Part shown: one piece after another, positions 1-7,545 of the stretch
Position numbering within the stretch: the first letter of the stretch is position 1
Layout of the letters: each line of letters begins with the position of its first letter
Assembly (NCBI GenBank): GCA_015491615.1
Contig: WFVN01000111.1
Span: forward strand, 1 to 11,424
DNA length: 11,424 nt
DNA from: Gammaproteobacteria bacterium
Lineage (GTDB): Bacteria; Pseudomonadota; Gammaproteobacteria; S012-40
Reading direction: 5' to 3'
Program-made: the position numbers and the translations under genes
Notes under the pieces: generated by a model
The model's database searches: none
What the model saw: the letters and a program-made list of their open reading frames with translations, nothing else
Told to the model about the DNA's origin: nothing

Positions 1-2
1 CG

Positions 3-470
3 TGGATCGCCCTCACCTGGGAGGCGGGCACCCCCGGCCCCGACCGCCTCCACAAACGCATCGACCCGGCCGCCCTGGGCCAGGCCCTGGCCGCCGCCCT
101 GGACGGGCGCTCCGCCACCCTCCTCGCCGTCCAGCGCCGGCCACGCGAGGCCGACCGGCAAGACCTGGCCGCGGCCGCCGGCCGCCCCGTGCACGACCTT
201 GCCCACCTGCACGACGACCTGGACGAGCTCCTCGCCCTCATGGACCTGGCCGACGCCTACGTCACCGTCTCCAACACCGCCCTCCATCTGCGCGCCGGCC
301 TCGACCGTCCCGCCCACGTCCTCGTCCCCCACCCGCCCGAATGGCGCTGGGGCACGGACGGCGCCTCACCCTGGTTTCCCCAGGCCGAGGTCCACCGCCA
401 GGGCGCGGACGGCACCTGGGAAGCGGCCCTGGAAGGGCTGGCGAAGGGGCTCAGGCAGACAGGTTGGTGA
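3..470 (+). CDS. C-terminal part of a GT9-like (possibly TPR-fused) glycosyltransferase, 5' truncated by the window edge
   Basis: The frame is open from base 3 to a TGA at 468-470 and gives about 155 residues. It begins with a WIALTWEAGT-like segment and later shows a 'DAYVTVSNTALHL' stretch and a 'PHPPEWRW' stretch, followed by 'SPWFP'. These match the C-terminal half of the GT9/heptosyltransferase-like domain often attached to TPR repeats, where the VSNT region contacts the nucleotide-sugar and the P-EWRW loop is typical. Such enzymes transfer sugars onto surface glycans or proteins in the cytoplasm. The N-terminal part, including any TPR repeats, lies outside the window, so substrate and full architecture cannot be judged. 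The gene converges on the methyltransferase gene and their last 20 bases overlap. The overlapping frame starting at base 2 encodes an Arg/Pro-rich nonsense-like product and was discarded. Confidence 0.8.
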   Translation, partial: WIALTWEAGTPGPDRLHKRIDPAALGQALAAALDGRSATLLAVQRRPREADRQDLAAAAGRPVHDLAHLHDDLDELLALMDLADAYVTVSNTALHLRAGLDRPAHVLVPHPPEWRWGTDGASPWFPQAEVHRQGADGTWEAALEGLAKGLRQTGW

Positions 471-1101
471 TCACGCGGCTGTGGTAGCGAGGCTTGCCGG
501 CCTCGTCCACGGCCTTTGTGGTCACGATCAGCTCGAACGCCACCTTGGGCGCGATCGCCCGCACCTGTTCCAACCACCATTCGGCCGGGCGGATGGTGCA
601 GTGGGCGTTCTCACCGTTGGGCAGGGTCTTCTTGGCGGGGAAGGAAGCGATGTTGGCGTACACGAAGCGGCGGGCGAAAGAGAAAATCTCTTCTAGGATC
701 CAGGGAATGTCCTCCTCCGGACAATGCTCCAGCACATCGGTGCAGATCACCCCATCGAAAGTCCACCGGGGAAGAACGGACAACGGCGGGTAGCCGGGGT
801 CATAGCAATAGATCTGTTCCACCCCCCAATAGGTCTGCACCCCCGGCCAGCGGGTCCCTTCCAATTCCAGGGTCATGGGCTGGTACTGGAGCCCCTTGCC
901 CGAACCGTAGTCCAACAGGGTACGGGCCTGCGTGTGCTGGATCAGCCTTTTGATGCGCCGCAAGTGGGGGCGCAGGCTCTCCCCGGGAAAGGTCGCCTCG
1001 GGGCGGCGCCCCTCCTCGGGGATGCCCTCCTCGTGCATACGTTGGTACAACGCCATCAACTCACGGTAGCGGGGGCTGGGATTCTCGCGGCTGTAATGCA
1101 T
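451..1101 (-). CDS. Class I SAM-dependent methyltransferase
   Basis: The product is 216 residues. Motif I is 'LLDYGSGKG' at residues 62-70, the glycine-rich S-adenosylmethionine loop. A 'GVICTDVLEH' segment follows at about 117-126, the post-motif acidic/His signature of small-molecule or glycan methyltransferases. The frame stays open upstream to 1269, but the ATG at 1101 is preceded on the minus strand by AGGAG seven bases away, and the extra upstream residues look non-coding, so this start is chosen. It is divergent from the GT8-like gene, with 99 bases between the starts, and its 3' end overlaps the upstream glycosyltransferase by 20 bases. Flanking glycosyltransferases suggest it methylates a sugar or lipid-linked glycan, but this is inference from context. 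The substrate is unknown. Confidence in the fold is high and in the role low. Confidence 0.85.
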   Translation of the reverse strand: MHYSRENPSPRYRELMALYQRMHEEGIPEEGRRPEATFPGESLRPHLRRIKRLIQHTQARTLLDYGSGKGLQYQPMTLELEGTRWPGVQTYWGVEQIYCYDPGYPPLSVLPRWTFDGVICTDVLEHCPEEDIPWILEEIFSFARRFVYANIASFPAKKTLPNGENAHCTIRPAEWWLEQVRAIAPKVAFELIVTTKAVDEAGKPRYHSRVITNLSA

Positions 1102-1200
1102 CGATCGGCTCCTGTATGTCCACCCCTCCCGTTGCAAGCCCCATACCGACCGGCACACCCCTTGCAGGGACTGCATCGCCACACCATACGAGCCAAGCCC

Positions 1201-1890
1201 ATGGAACCCATCCGCATCTTCATCGGCTTCGATCCCAAGGAAACCATCGCCTGGCATGTGCTGACCCACAGCATCCTGCGCCGCTCCAGCCGGCCGGTGG
1301 CCTTCATCCCCCTGGCCCTCAAGAACCTAAACGGGCTCATGACGCGCGAGCGCAATCCGCTCCAGTCCACCGATTTCTCCTTCTCCCGCTTCCTCACCCC
1401 CTACCTCTCCGGCTACCAGGGCTGGTCCATCTTCATGGACTGCGACATGCTCGTGCTGGACGACATCGCCAAACTCTATGACCTGCGCGACGACCGCTAC
1501 GCGGTGCAGGTGGTCAAGCACCACCATGTCCCCGAGGAGGAGCGCAAATTCCTCAATCAGCCGCAGACGCGCTATGAAAAGAAGAACTGGTCCAGCGTCA
1601 TGCTCTTCAACAACGCCCGCTGCAAGGCGCTGACCCCCGAATACGTCAACACCGCCTCCGGCCTGGAGCTGCACCAGTTCAAATGGCTGGAGAGCGACGA
1701 CCTCATCGGTGAGATCCCCCACCGCTGGAACCACCTGGCGGACTACGACCCGCCCAACGACGACGTCAGCCTCATCCACTACACCATCGGCGGCCCCTAC
1801 TTCTACGAGTATCGCGACTGCGAACACGCGGACAAATGGTTCGCCGAACGGGACTCCATGCTTTACTGCCAACAGGTGAAACAGCCATGA
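1201..1890 (+). CDS. GT8-like (GT-A fold) glycosyltransferase
   Basis: The product is 229 residues. It opens with 'IRIFIGFDPKE', a GT-A nucleotide-sugar-binding strand. The metal-binding DxD motif is present as D-C-D at residues 80-82 inside 'FMDCDMLVLDD'. An 'NWSSVMLFNN' segment lies at about 129-138 and a 'HYTIGGP' segment at 193-199. In GT8 enzymes the late His helps hold the metal and UDP. The ATG at 1201 is chosen because homology-like sequence begins there. The frame extends back to 724, but that part is antisense to the methyltransferase gene. No strong ribosome-binding site precedes 1201. The stop overlaps the next start in ATGA, so the two are probably translated together. It likely adds a sugar to LPS, capsule or another surface glycan; donor and acceptor cannot be read from sequence. 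Confidence 0.85.
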   Translation: MEPIRIFIGFDPKETIAWHVLTHSILRRSSRPVAFIPLALKNLNGLMTRERNPLQSTDFSFSRFLTPYLSGYQGWSIFMDCDMLVLDDIAKLYDLRDDRYAVQVVKHHHVPEEERKFLNQPQTRYEKKNWSSVMLFNNARCKALTPEYVNTASGLELHQFKWLESDDLIGEIPHRWNHLADYDPPNDDVSLIHYTIGGPYFYEYRDCEHADKWFAERDSMLYCQQVKQP

Positions 1891-2480
1891 TCGAAGAAGC
1901 CGTGAACCCGCACACCGAACAAACCGCCTCCACCCAGGACGCGCAAGGGGTGGACATCGAATTCCCCATGCGCAGCCCCATGGCCTTCCTGGACTACACC
2001 ACCCTGGTGCTGTCCTGCGTCACCAGCGCCGACGAGCTGGAACTGGTGCTGCAACATTTTTGCGCTCCGGACGTTCTCGACTACGTGGACGAACACCACG
2101 AGACCCTCAACGTCCTCGGCACGGTGTTCTTGGCCACCTTGCAGCGGGTGGTGTACGCCGACCCGGAAAGTCCCTTCCCTTACGGCGCCCTATGTCTGCC
2201 TGCCCTGTTCGAGCGCTGGAAATGGCAACTGGAGATGAACGACGCCTGGCGCGACATCCACCTGGCTCTGCTCGAACGACTGGATCTGCTGGAAATGAAG
2301 GACGAGGCTTTCTGGCCCGTCGTCGCCCGATTGCTGCTCCTGGACGGCCTCGCCAACGATACGAAGACCGCACGCACCAAGCTCCGCGCCCGTTTGGCCA
2401 AGGCCTCACCGTGTCGCGATCTGACGCATTCCGTCCTGGAACTCGGAGAAGTGCTGGGTCTATTGGGGTGGAGCAAATGA
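1887..2480 (+). CDS. Uncharacterised protein coupled to the GT8-like glycosyltransferase
   Basis: This 197-residue product matches no family I recognise. The ATG at 1887 overlaps the preceding stop (ATGA) and has an AGGTGA ribosome-binding site seven bases upstream, so it is chosen over the in-frame position at 1836. There is no signal peptide or membrane segment. The first 25 residues are polar and probably disordered. The rest is rich in Leu, Glu and Trp and reads as mostly alpha-helical, with segments such as 'ALFERWKWQLEMNDAW' and 'LALLERLDLLEM' that could form an all-helical bundle. Tight coupling to the glycosyltransferase suggests a shared job, possibly as a partner or as part of glycan modification. 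That is inference only. Confidence 0.75.
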   Translation: MIEEAVNPHTEQTASTQDAQGVDIEFPMRSPMAFLDYTTLVLSCVTSADELELVLQHFCAPDVLDYVDEHHETLNVLGTVFLATLQRVVYADPESPFPYGALCLPALFERWKWQLEMNDAWRDIHLALLERLDLLEMKDEAFWPVVARLLLLDGLANDTKTARTKLRARLAKASPCRDLTHSVLELGEVLGLLGWSK

Positions 2481-2484
2481 TCCC

Positions 2485-3066
2485 ATGGCGACGATCCCCC
2501 TACAGCACCCCTCCTGCCGCGTCGGGAGACATACCTATGGTAATCCAACCAGAAAATCCTGGGACAACGGCGCCAGGCTCACGATCGTTTCTGTTCGATC
2601 GCTCCCGGCGTCACGATCCTCTTGGGAGGCGAGCACCATACCGATTGGGTCGGCACCTTTCCGTTTGCCACCGCCTACCCGACCCCACGAGCGCTTGAGG
2701 AACAAAGAAATAACGAAGGGCGACGTAATAAAGGGAACGATGTCTGGATCGGCCTGGATTCGCTGATGCCGTCTGGCGTGACGATAGGCGATGGCGCCGT
2801 CATCGGCGCAAAGAGCGTGGTCACCAGATGTGCCTCCCTATGCCATCGTCGGAGGCAACCCGGCGAAATTGATTCGATACAGATTTGCGCGGGCGGAAGT
2901 CGACGAGCTCACGCGAACATCCTGGTGGAACTGGAGTGACGAGAAAATCATCGCCAACCTGGACTTGATTCTATCCAAAAACATAAAACAGTTCATCGAC
3001 ATGCACAGGGACCAAGCCCATAAAACCGCCTCACGACCCGGCCACGACGGCTCTTCGCATGCGTAA
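2485..3066 (+). pseudogene. CatB-like hexapeptide O-acetyltransferase, broken by about four frameshifts
   Basis: Fragments of a CatB-related (left-handed beta-helix) acetyltransferase lie in order but in alternating frames. Segment a, 2485-2586, reads 'CRVGRHTYGNP...WDNGARLTI'. Segment b, about 2589-2690, has 'FCSIAPGVTILLGGEHHTDW', including the His typical of the catalytic site. Segment c, about 2701-2730, reads 'NKEITKGDVI'. Segment d, 2733-2825, reads 'GNDVWIGLDSL' then hexapeptide turns ('GVTIGDGAVIGAKSVVT'). Segment e, 2827-3066, reads 'DVPPYAIVGGNPAKLIRY' plus the usual 'WWNW' C-terminal helix. The frame goes 1 to 3 to 1 to 3 to 1, with breaks near 2587, 2690-2700, 2731 and 2826. The first and last look like small deletions. 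Intact relatives acetylate sugars or antibiotics; here it would have modified the glycan built next door. Base composition around 2700-2740 is more AT-rich than its neighbours. Sequencing error is an alternative, but all neighbouring genes read through cleanly. Confidence 0.8.
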
Positions 3067-3411
3067 CGTTTCGCAAGCGCCGGCTCCGTCATCGCGGAGG
3101 GCGTGACGAGCCAGTGTCGTCGTCCCCCGATCGCGCCACCCCGCGGCATGCTCGTGGTCAACGAATCCGCGAACGGTGAGATACGGGTCGGCGCCGGGGC
3201 GATAGTAAAGGCGCGGTTTGCGATACAATCCGGGGGGAACGTTCCAGGCTCGACGACCCATTAACCCCAACGGCTCACACACGAACACCCCGGCGCCGCC
3301 ATTGGAAGCAGCGTCCACACTCGCCTTCCGCTCGTTTCCTACGTACGGCTCGGTATTCCGTCACGACCGCTGTCGTTTCCCCCTCAGCGCGACGCCACCG
3401 GAGCGCCGCGG
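3067..3411. other. Gap of about 345 bases without a supported gene
   Basis: This stretch lies between the decayed acetyltransferase and the flippase-like gene. A minus-strand frame is open from about 3351 down to 3031, and a short plus-strand frame begins at 3148, but neither has recognisable motifs or a convincing ribosome-binding site. A TACAAT hexamer near 3223-3228 could be a -10 element for the downstream gene, but no matching -35 is visible. The DNA may be further debris of the glycan locus. Confidence 0.4.
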
Positions 3412-4404
3412 GTGAATCGCCATGCCACCCTCGTCGCCTTGGCCTTGTTGCTGGCCCTGGGCATCCCGCTGTTGTTGGGCGGCGGCGAGGCCTTGGCGCG
3501 CCTCACGGACGCCCCACCGTGGCTATACGCCGTCGGCATCACCATGGTCTTCGGCTGTTGGGGATTCAACAGCGCCCGCCTGCGGGTGATGCTCACGGCG
3601 GTGGGGCGTCCCCTTCCCTTCCGTGGCACTTTCGGGATCGTCATGGCCACCGATTTCGCTGTGTGCGCCACACCGGCGGCCAGCGGCGGCCCGGTGGTGT
3701 TCGTCCACCTCCTGCACCGGAAGGGACTCACGGTGGCGCGTGCGGCAGCCCTCTACGCCCTCCACCAACTCTTGGACCTGGTCTTCTTTCTCTCCGCCCT
3801 CTTGTCCTTGGGTCTGTATTTGCTCTGGCAACCCGGAAAACACCTGGCCTGGCCTTTCTTTGCCCTCGGCGCCCTGTTGCTCCTAGGCCTGTTCCTGACC
3901 TGGGCCCTGGGGCGCTGGTATCGTCCGGTGTTGCTCCTGGGCGGGCGCTTGCTGCGCCAATTCCGGATCTCCCCCCAACGACGTCGACGCTTGGCGCGGG
4001 GCCTGCTGCGCTTCCGCGCCACCTTGCGCTTCATGTTCAGCTTGCCGCGAACGCGCCTGCTGCTCCTTTATAGTCTATGCGTCGGCCATTGGTTGCTGCG
4101 CTATTCCATTCTCTATGTCATCGTCGTCGCCCTGGGGGCACAACTCTCCTGGGCCTACGCTTTCCTGGCACAGATGCTGGCCCTGTCCGCCGGGCAGTTG
4201 TCCTTGCTACCGGGCGGAAGCGGCGGGGTGGAGCTGGGCTTTTCCGCCCTCCTCGCGCCTTATCTGGATCCCCCGACCTTGGCCGCGACCTTGCTGTTGT
4301 GGCGATTCTTCACCTACTGGTGGTATCTGATCGCCGGGGCGCCCGTCTTCATGCACCTGGCCGGTCGCGCTTTGTGGCGGCGCCTGATCGGGCGGATACG
4401 CTGA
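3412..4404 (+). CDS. Flippase-like integral membrane protein (LPG_synthase_TM / UPF0104 family)
   Basis: The product is 330 residues and strongly hydrophobic, with roughly eight membrane segments (for example residues 6-24, 37-58, 112-138, 146-168, 213-240 and 288-315). Two family signatures are visible: 'TPAASGGP' at 87-94, corresponding to the usual TP-x-x-x-GG-P loop, and 'LLPGGSGGVE' at 265-274, corresponding to the usual PGG-x-GG-x-E loop. This is the membrane domain shared by MprF and by stand-alone proteins near lipid and glycan genes, thought to move or handle polyprenyl- or phospholipid-linked substrates in the inner membrane. There is no synthetase domain, so it is not a full MprF. 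An Arg-rich cytoplasmic loop lies at 182-205. The GTG start at 3412 has GGAG eight bases upstream. Its substrate is unknown; the neighbouring glycan genes would fit a lipid-linked sugar. Confidence 0.82.
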   Translation: MNRHATLVALALLLALGIPLLLGGGEALARLTDAPPWLYAVGITMVFGCWGFNSARLRVMLTAVGRPLPFRGTFGIVMATDFAVCATPAASGGPVVFVHLLHRKGLTVARAAALYALHQLLDLVFFLSALLSLGLYLLWQPGKHLAWPFFALGALLLLGLFLTWALGRWYRPVLLLGGRLLRQFRISPQRRRRLARGLLRFRATLRFMFSLPRTRLLLLYSLCVGHWLLRYSILYVIVVALGAQLSWAYAFLAQMLALSAGQLSLLPGGSGGVELGFSALLAPYLDPPTLAATLLLWRFFTYWWYLIAGAPVFMHLAGRALWRRLIGRIR

Positions 4405-4557
4405 AGGAAGCGGCATGCCGGACCCAACGCACACGATGGTCGCTCCGGGGCCGAAGGGCGACGGGCCTGTTAGACTGGAGTTCTACGCTCGAAACCGAGA
4501 CAACACTCGCCCGAATCGACGCGGAATATCGTCACCCAAGCCACGAGCCGCCTCGCC

Positions 4558-5730
4558 ATGCATTTAGATCCCTTGCTCCTCCCCGCGGTGAAATTACTTC
4601 TGGGACTCACCGCCGTGGCCGTGATCCTGCGCGCCCTGCATCAACCGCACGTCATCGCCTATCTCTTCGCCGGCATCGTCCTCGGTCCGTCGGTCCTGGG
4701 GGTCGTGGACGACATCCACTGGATCGAGCGCATCGGCAACATCGGGGTGATCCTGCTGCTGTTCTTCGTCGGCATGGAAGTCTCGCCCCAGGCCCTGGCG
4801 GCACGCTGGCGGGTTCCAGTCCTCGGTACCTTGGCCCAGGTCCTGGTCAGCGTCGCTTTCGCCTGGCTGGTGGGACGCGCCCTCGGTTGGAGCACTCCTC
4901 AGGTGGTGTTGTTCGGGTTCGTCATCAGTCTCTCCAGTACCGCCGTGGTCCTCCGATATCTGGGGGAACGGCAACTCTTCTCCACTCCCGCCGGCCAGGA
5001 CGCCCTCGGCGTGCTCCTGGTACAGGACATCCTCGTCATCCCCATGTTATTGATCCTCGAACACCTGGGGCAGGCGGTCGTGGATCCAGCCGAACTCACC
5101 CGCCAGGGCGCCGGTGCCCTGATCGCATTCGCCTTCCTCGTCTGGTTGGTACGCGGTGGCCGCATCCGCCTGCCCTTCTCCAACTGGATCCGCAAGGACC
5201 ACGAGCTTCAGGTCTTCGTGGCCATCCTGGTGTGTCTCGGCTCGGCCGCCGTCACCGGTCTTTTAGGACTCTCTACCGCCCTCGGCGCCTTCCTTGGCGG
5301 TCTGCTGGTGGGCGCCGCGCGGGAAACCCAGTGGGTGCACCATGCGCTTTCTCCCTTCTACGCCGTTTCCCTGGCGTTGTTCTTCGTCGCCATCGGTATG
5401 CTCATCGACTTGGATTTCGCCCTACAAAACGCCCCCGCCATCATCGCCCTGGTCATCGGTGTGCTCGTCACCAACACCTTCATCAACGCCTTCATCGTCC
5501 GCCTCCTGGGCAGTGCCTGGCCACATGCCATCTACGTGGGCGGTTTGCTGGGGCAGATCGGCGAGTTCAGTTTTCTCCTCGTATCGGTGGCTCTCCAGGC
5601 CGGTTTCATCGACGATTTCGCCCACCAGTTGGCCCTGGCGGTCATCACCCTCTCGCTGATCCTCTCGCCCGCCTGGATCGCGCTGGTGCGACGCCTCACC
5701 CATGTCGACGAACGCCCCCATGCCCGCTAA
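4558..5730 (+). CDS. CPA2 family cation/proton antiporter (KefB/KefC-like membrane domain)
   Basis: This 390-residue protein has about twelve hydrophobic segments and the hallmarks of the Na+/H+ exchanger (PF00999) CPA2 branch. 'AYLFAGIVLGPS' lies at 34-45, 'LSSTAVVLRYLG' at 125-136, and 'LLVQDILVIP' at 153-162, where the Gln-Asp pair is the ion/proton site region of KefC-type proteins. 'GAFLGGLLVG' lies at 243-252, 'LFFVAIGMLIDL' at 274-285 and 'GEFSFLL' at 335-341. It would exchange K+ or Na+ for protons in the inner membrane. Unlike E. coli KefB/KefC it ends right after the membrane domain and lacks a C-terminal RCK/TrkA-N regulatory domain, so gating must be absent or supplied in trans. 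The ATG at 4558 has only a weak ribosome-binding site. The ankyrin gene starts 33 bases after its stop. Confidence 0.88.
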   Translation: MHLDPLLLPAVKLLLGLTAVAVILRALHQPHVIAYLFAGIVLGPSVLGVVDDIHWIERIGNIGVILLLFFVGMEVSPQALAARWRVPVLGTLAQVLVSVAFAWLVGRALGWSTPQVVLFGFVISLSSTAVVLRYLGERQLFSTPAGQDALGVLLVQDILVIPMLLILEHLGQAVVDPAELTRQGAGALIAFAFLVWLVRGGRIRLPFSNWIRKDHELQVFVAILVCLGSAAVTGLLGLSTALGAFLGGLLVGAARETQWVHHALSPFYAVSLALFFVAIGMLIDLDFALQNAPAIIALVIGVLVTNTFINAFIVRLLGSAWPHAIYVGGLLGQIGEFSFLLVSVALQAGFIDDFAHQLALAVITLSLILSPAWIALVRRLTHVDERPHAR

Positions 5731-5763
5731 TCTTCGTTCAAAACAGCCAAAGGACCGTGGATC

Positions 5764-6507
5764 ATGAATGGATGGCGTATTTCCCTCTCCGGGCTCCTGC
5801 TCTTTTTCCTGCCCTGGATACAAGCCGCGGACCTGGACTCGGAACTCGTCGAGGCGGTGGCCACCGGTGACACACGGGCGATCGCCGCGGCCCTGGAAGC
5901 CGGCGCCGACGCGAACAGCAAAGACGACGAGGGCAACCCGGTCCTTTTCCTGGCCCTCCGCCGGGGCGACGAAGAAACGGCCCTCCGGTTGCTACGGCGA
6001 GGTGCCGATCCCACGGGCCACAATGCCCATGGTGCGCCCCTGATCCTCACTGCCGCTGCCAACGGGTTGGAGCGCGTCGTGAGCGCCATGCTGAGCGCCG
6101 GCGCCGACGCCAACGCGGTGTTCGAACGATACGGCAAGCAAACCGCGCTCATGCTCGCCGCCGAAGGCGGTCACACCACCATAGTCGAACGACTGCTCCA
6201 GCATGGCGCCCGCGTGGACGCCGTCAACACCGACGGGGAAAGTGCCCTGTTCGCCGCCATCGCCGCCGGTAGCGCCGAGGCCGCTCAGCGGCTCATCGAG
6301 GCTGGCGCCGACATCAATCGTCGCAGTCTCGCCGGCTATACGCCGCTGCATATCGCCATCCATCAAGGGGACGTCCGCCTCGTACGGACCCTGCTACGGG
6401 CGGGAGCCAACCCCACCATCACCGACGCTCAAGGCTGGGATGCACGTCGTCTGGCGGAGACCATCGGCGATCCCGCCCTCCTCGGGGCTTTGGAAGGCGC
6501 CCGGTGA
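5764..6507 (+). CDS. Exported ankyrin-repeat protein
   Basis: The product is 247 residues. Residues 1-21 form a signal peptide with a hydrophobic core and a likely cut after 'WIQA', placing the protein in the periplasm. Six ankyrin repeats follow at about 24-53, 57-86, 90-118, 125-154, 158-187 and 191-220, with a degenerate seventh to the end. The recurring 'LLxAGADxN' and 'GxTPLHxAI' elements are clear, for example 'GYTPLHIAI' at 191-199. Ankyrin repeats bind other proteins, and no catalytic domain is present. AGGA lies nine bases before the ATG. It starts 33 bases after the antiporter gene, and its stop overlaps the next gene's GTG start in GTGA. A periplasmic scaffold or sensor serving the neighbouring membrane proteins is plausible, but that is inference. 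Confidence 0.87.
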   Translation: MNGWRISLSGLLLFFLPWIQAADLDSELVEAVATGDTRAIAAALEAGADANSKDDEGNPVLFLALRRGDEETALRLLRRGADPTGHNAHGAPLILTAAANGLERVVSAMLSAGADANAVFERYGKQTALMLAAEGGHTTIVERLLQHGARVDAVNTDGESALFAAIAAGSAEAAQRLIEAGADINRRSLAGYTPLHIAIHQGDVRLVRTLLRAGANPTITDAQGWDARRLAETIGDPALLGALEGAR

Positions 6508-6932
6508 ACGGCCTCTATCGTCACATTCTCGCCGTCCTGGCCCTGCCCGACCGGGCGGACACATTACTGGAACGCGCCGAGGTCTTGGCCCGGGCCTACG
6601 AAGCCCACCTGCACCTCCTGGTCGTACTCGAACCTCTGGCCGTCGCCGGTACGGAGTTTTCTCCTTTCGAAATCGATTGGGCCTTGGAAGAGACCCGTTT
6701 CCAGGCCGCTGAACACACCTTGACTACCTTACGCGAGCGATTGCGGTTACCCCCGTCCCAGACCGGCCTGCGCTGGGGCCCCTTGGGCCTGGCCTTGCAC
6801 GAACATCTCCGCGGGCAACCGTTCGATCTCGTTCTCCTGCCCCATGCCGCCACAGGCGGCTTGGGGGCCCACTACGACCGAATCGCCCTTTCCCTCCCCT
6901 GCGACTGCCTCCTGATCCGCGCCGCTCTCTAA
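6504..6932 (+). CDS. Small universal stress protein (UspA-like)
   Basis: The product is 142 residues, the usual length of a single Usp domain. The N-terminus 'YRHILAVLALPDRADTLLERAEVLA' fits the first beta strand and helix. 'AHLHLLVVLEP' is the second strand, 'FDLVLLP' at 107-113 the fourth, and 'LPCDCLLIR' near the end matches the usual CPV-LVVR strand. The ATP-binding signature (G-x2-G-x9-G-[ST]) of the MJ0577 subgroup is not preserved: the region reads 'HAATGGLGAHYDRIALS'. It may therefore be a non-nucleotide-binding Usp. The GTG start at 6504 overlaps the ankyrin stop (GTGA), indicating translational coupling. Usp proteins help cells survive stress, and some CPA2 antiporters carry a Usp-like regulatory domain, so a trans-acting role on the nearby antiporter is conceivable but unproven. 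Confidence 0.8.
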   Translation: MNGLYRHILAVLALPDRADTLLERAEVLARAYEAHLHLLVVLEPLAVAGTEFSPFEIDWALEETRFQAAEHTLTTLRERLRLPPSQTGLRWGPLGLALHEHLRGQPFDLVLLPHAATGGLGAHYDRIALSLPCDCLLIRAAL

Positions 6933-6987
6933 AAATTGCGTCCCGTGCCGATGAGAGGGCGACGATCATCGGCCAGGAGAACGAAGG

Positions 6988-7545
6988 ATGGGGCGTATCG
7001 CACCTTTCAAACCGTACCACCAAGACACGATCCACTTGTCTCCAAAGCTTGAGGAAGAGGTCTGGAACGCTTTCGAATCGCGTTTCGTCCATGGCCTCTT
7101 GAGCGGTGGATCCCGGGATGAAGCCGCTGGCGAACTACTGAAAAAACTCCACGACCTTCAACCGTGGCCGAACCTGTTGTTTCTGGCGCCCCCCGCGCGG
7201 ATGACGTGCTGCGTCGACCTCCCCTCCCACCTGTGCTCGCGGCAAACGACGCGATGGATCGAGGAAGAGTGGCCTCGCATCCGTCGCGTCTATCATCGAG
7301 CGGACTGGCAATTCAACGAAAACGCCCACTGCCTGAGCGGCGTGTGGAAGACCTTCATCGAGAAGATCGCCAATCCCCTGCTCGACTCCGCTTGGGTGGA
7401 ACCGATCGACGACGCCGATGGCGACATGTGCGGCATCCTGGCGCTCTTTTTGCCCCATCGGGCCTGGCTCGACGCAGAACGTATCCAACACCAACGACGG
7501 GCGGCGCGGCTGGCCGGCTACCTCAGTAATGCCCGATACACCTGA
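6988..7545 (+). CDS. Uncharacterised 185-residue protein
   Basis: I do not recognise this family. The ATG at 6988 has AGGAG eight bases upstream, and the frame reads cleanly for 185 codons. The product is soluble, with no signal peptide or membrane segment, and has many Trp residues (26, 60, 90, 95, 107, 120, 136, 160). It has five Cys residues: an adjacent pair at 74-75, and singles at 83, 115 and 148. The middle 'TRWIEEEWPRIRRVY' looks helical, and 'DDADGDMCGILALFLPH' at 141-157 alternates acidic and hydrophobic residues. The Cys and His residues could bind a metal, but no standard motif is present. It follows the UspA-like gene by 55 bases on the same strand and may share the transcript. 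Confidence 0.7.
   Translation: MGRIAPFKPYHQDTIHLSPKLEEEVWNAFESRFVHGLLSGGSRDEAAGELLKKLHDLQPWPNLLFLAPPARMTCCVDLPSHLCSRQTTRWIEEEWPRIRRVYHRADWQFNENAHCLSGVWKTFIEKIANPLLDSAWVEPIDDADGDMCGILALFLPHRAWLDAERIQHQRRAARLAGYLSNARYT

Noticed and set aside
3031..3351. Long open frame on the minus strand in the gap after the acetyltransferase pseudogene
   Set aside because: It has no recognised motif and no clear ribosome-binding site, overlaps the pseudogene end, and such frames are common by chance in GC-rich DNA.
4077..5870. 597-codon open frame on the plus strand
   Set aside because: It is Arg/Pro-rich and out of frame with the flippase-like and antiporter genes, which carry clear family motifs. It is a shadow of GC-rich coding DNA.
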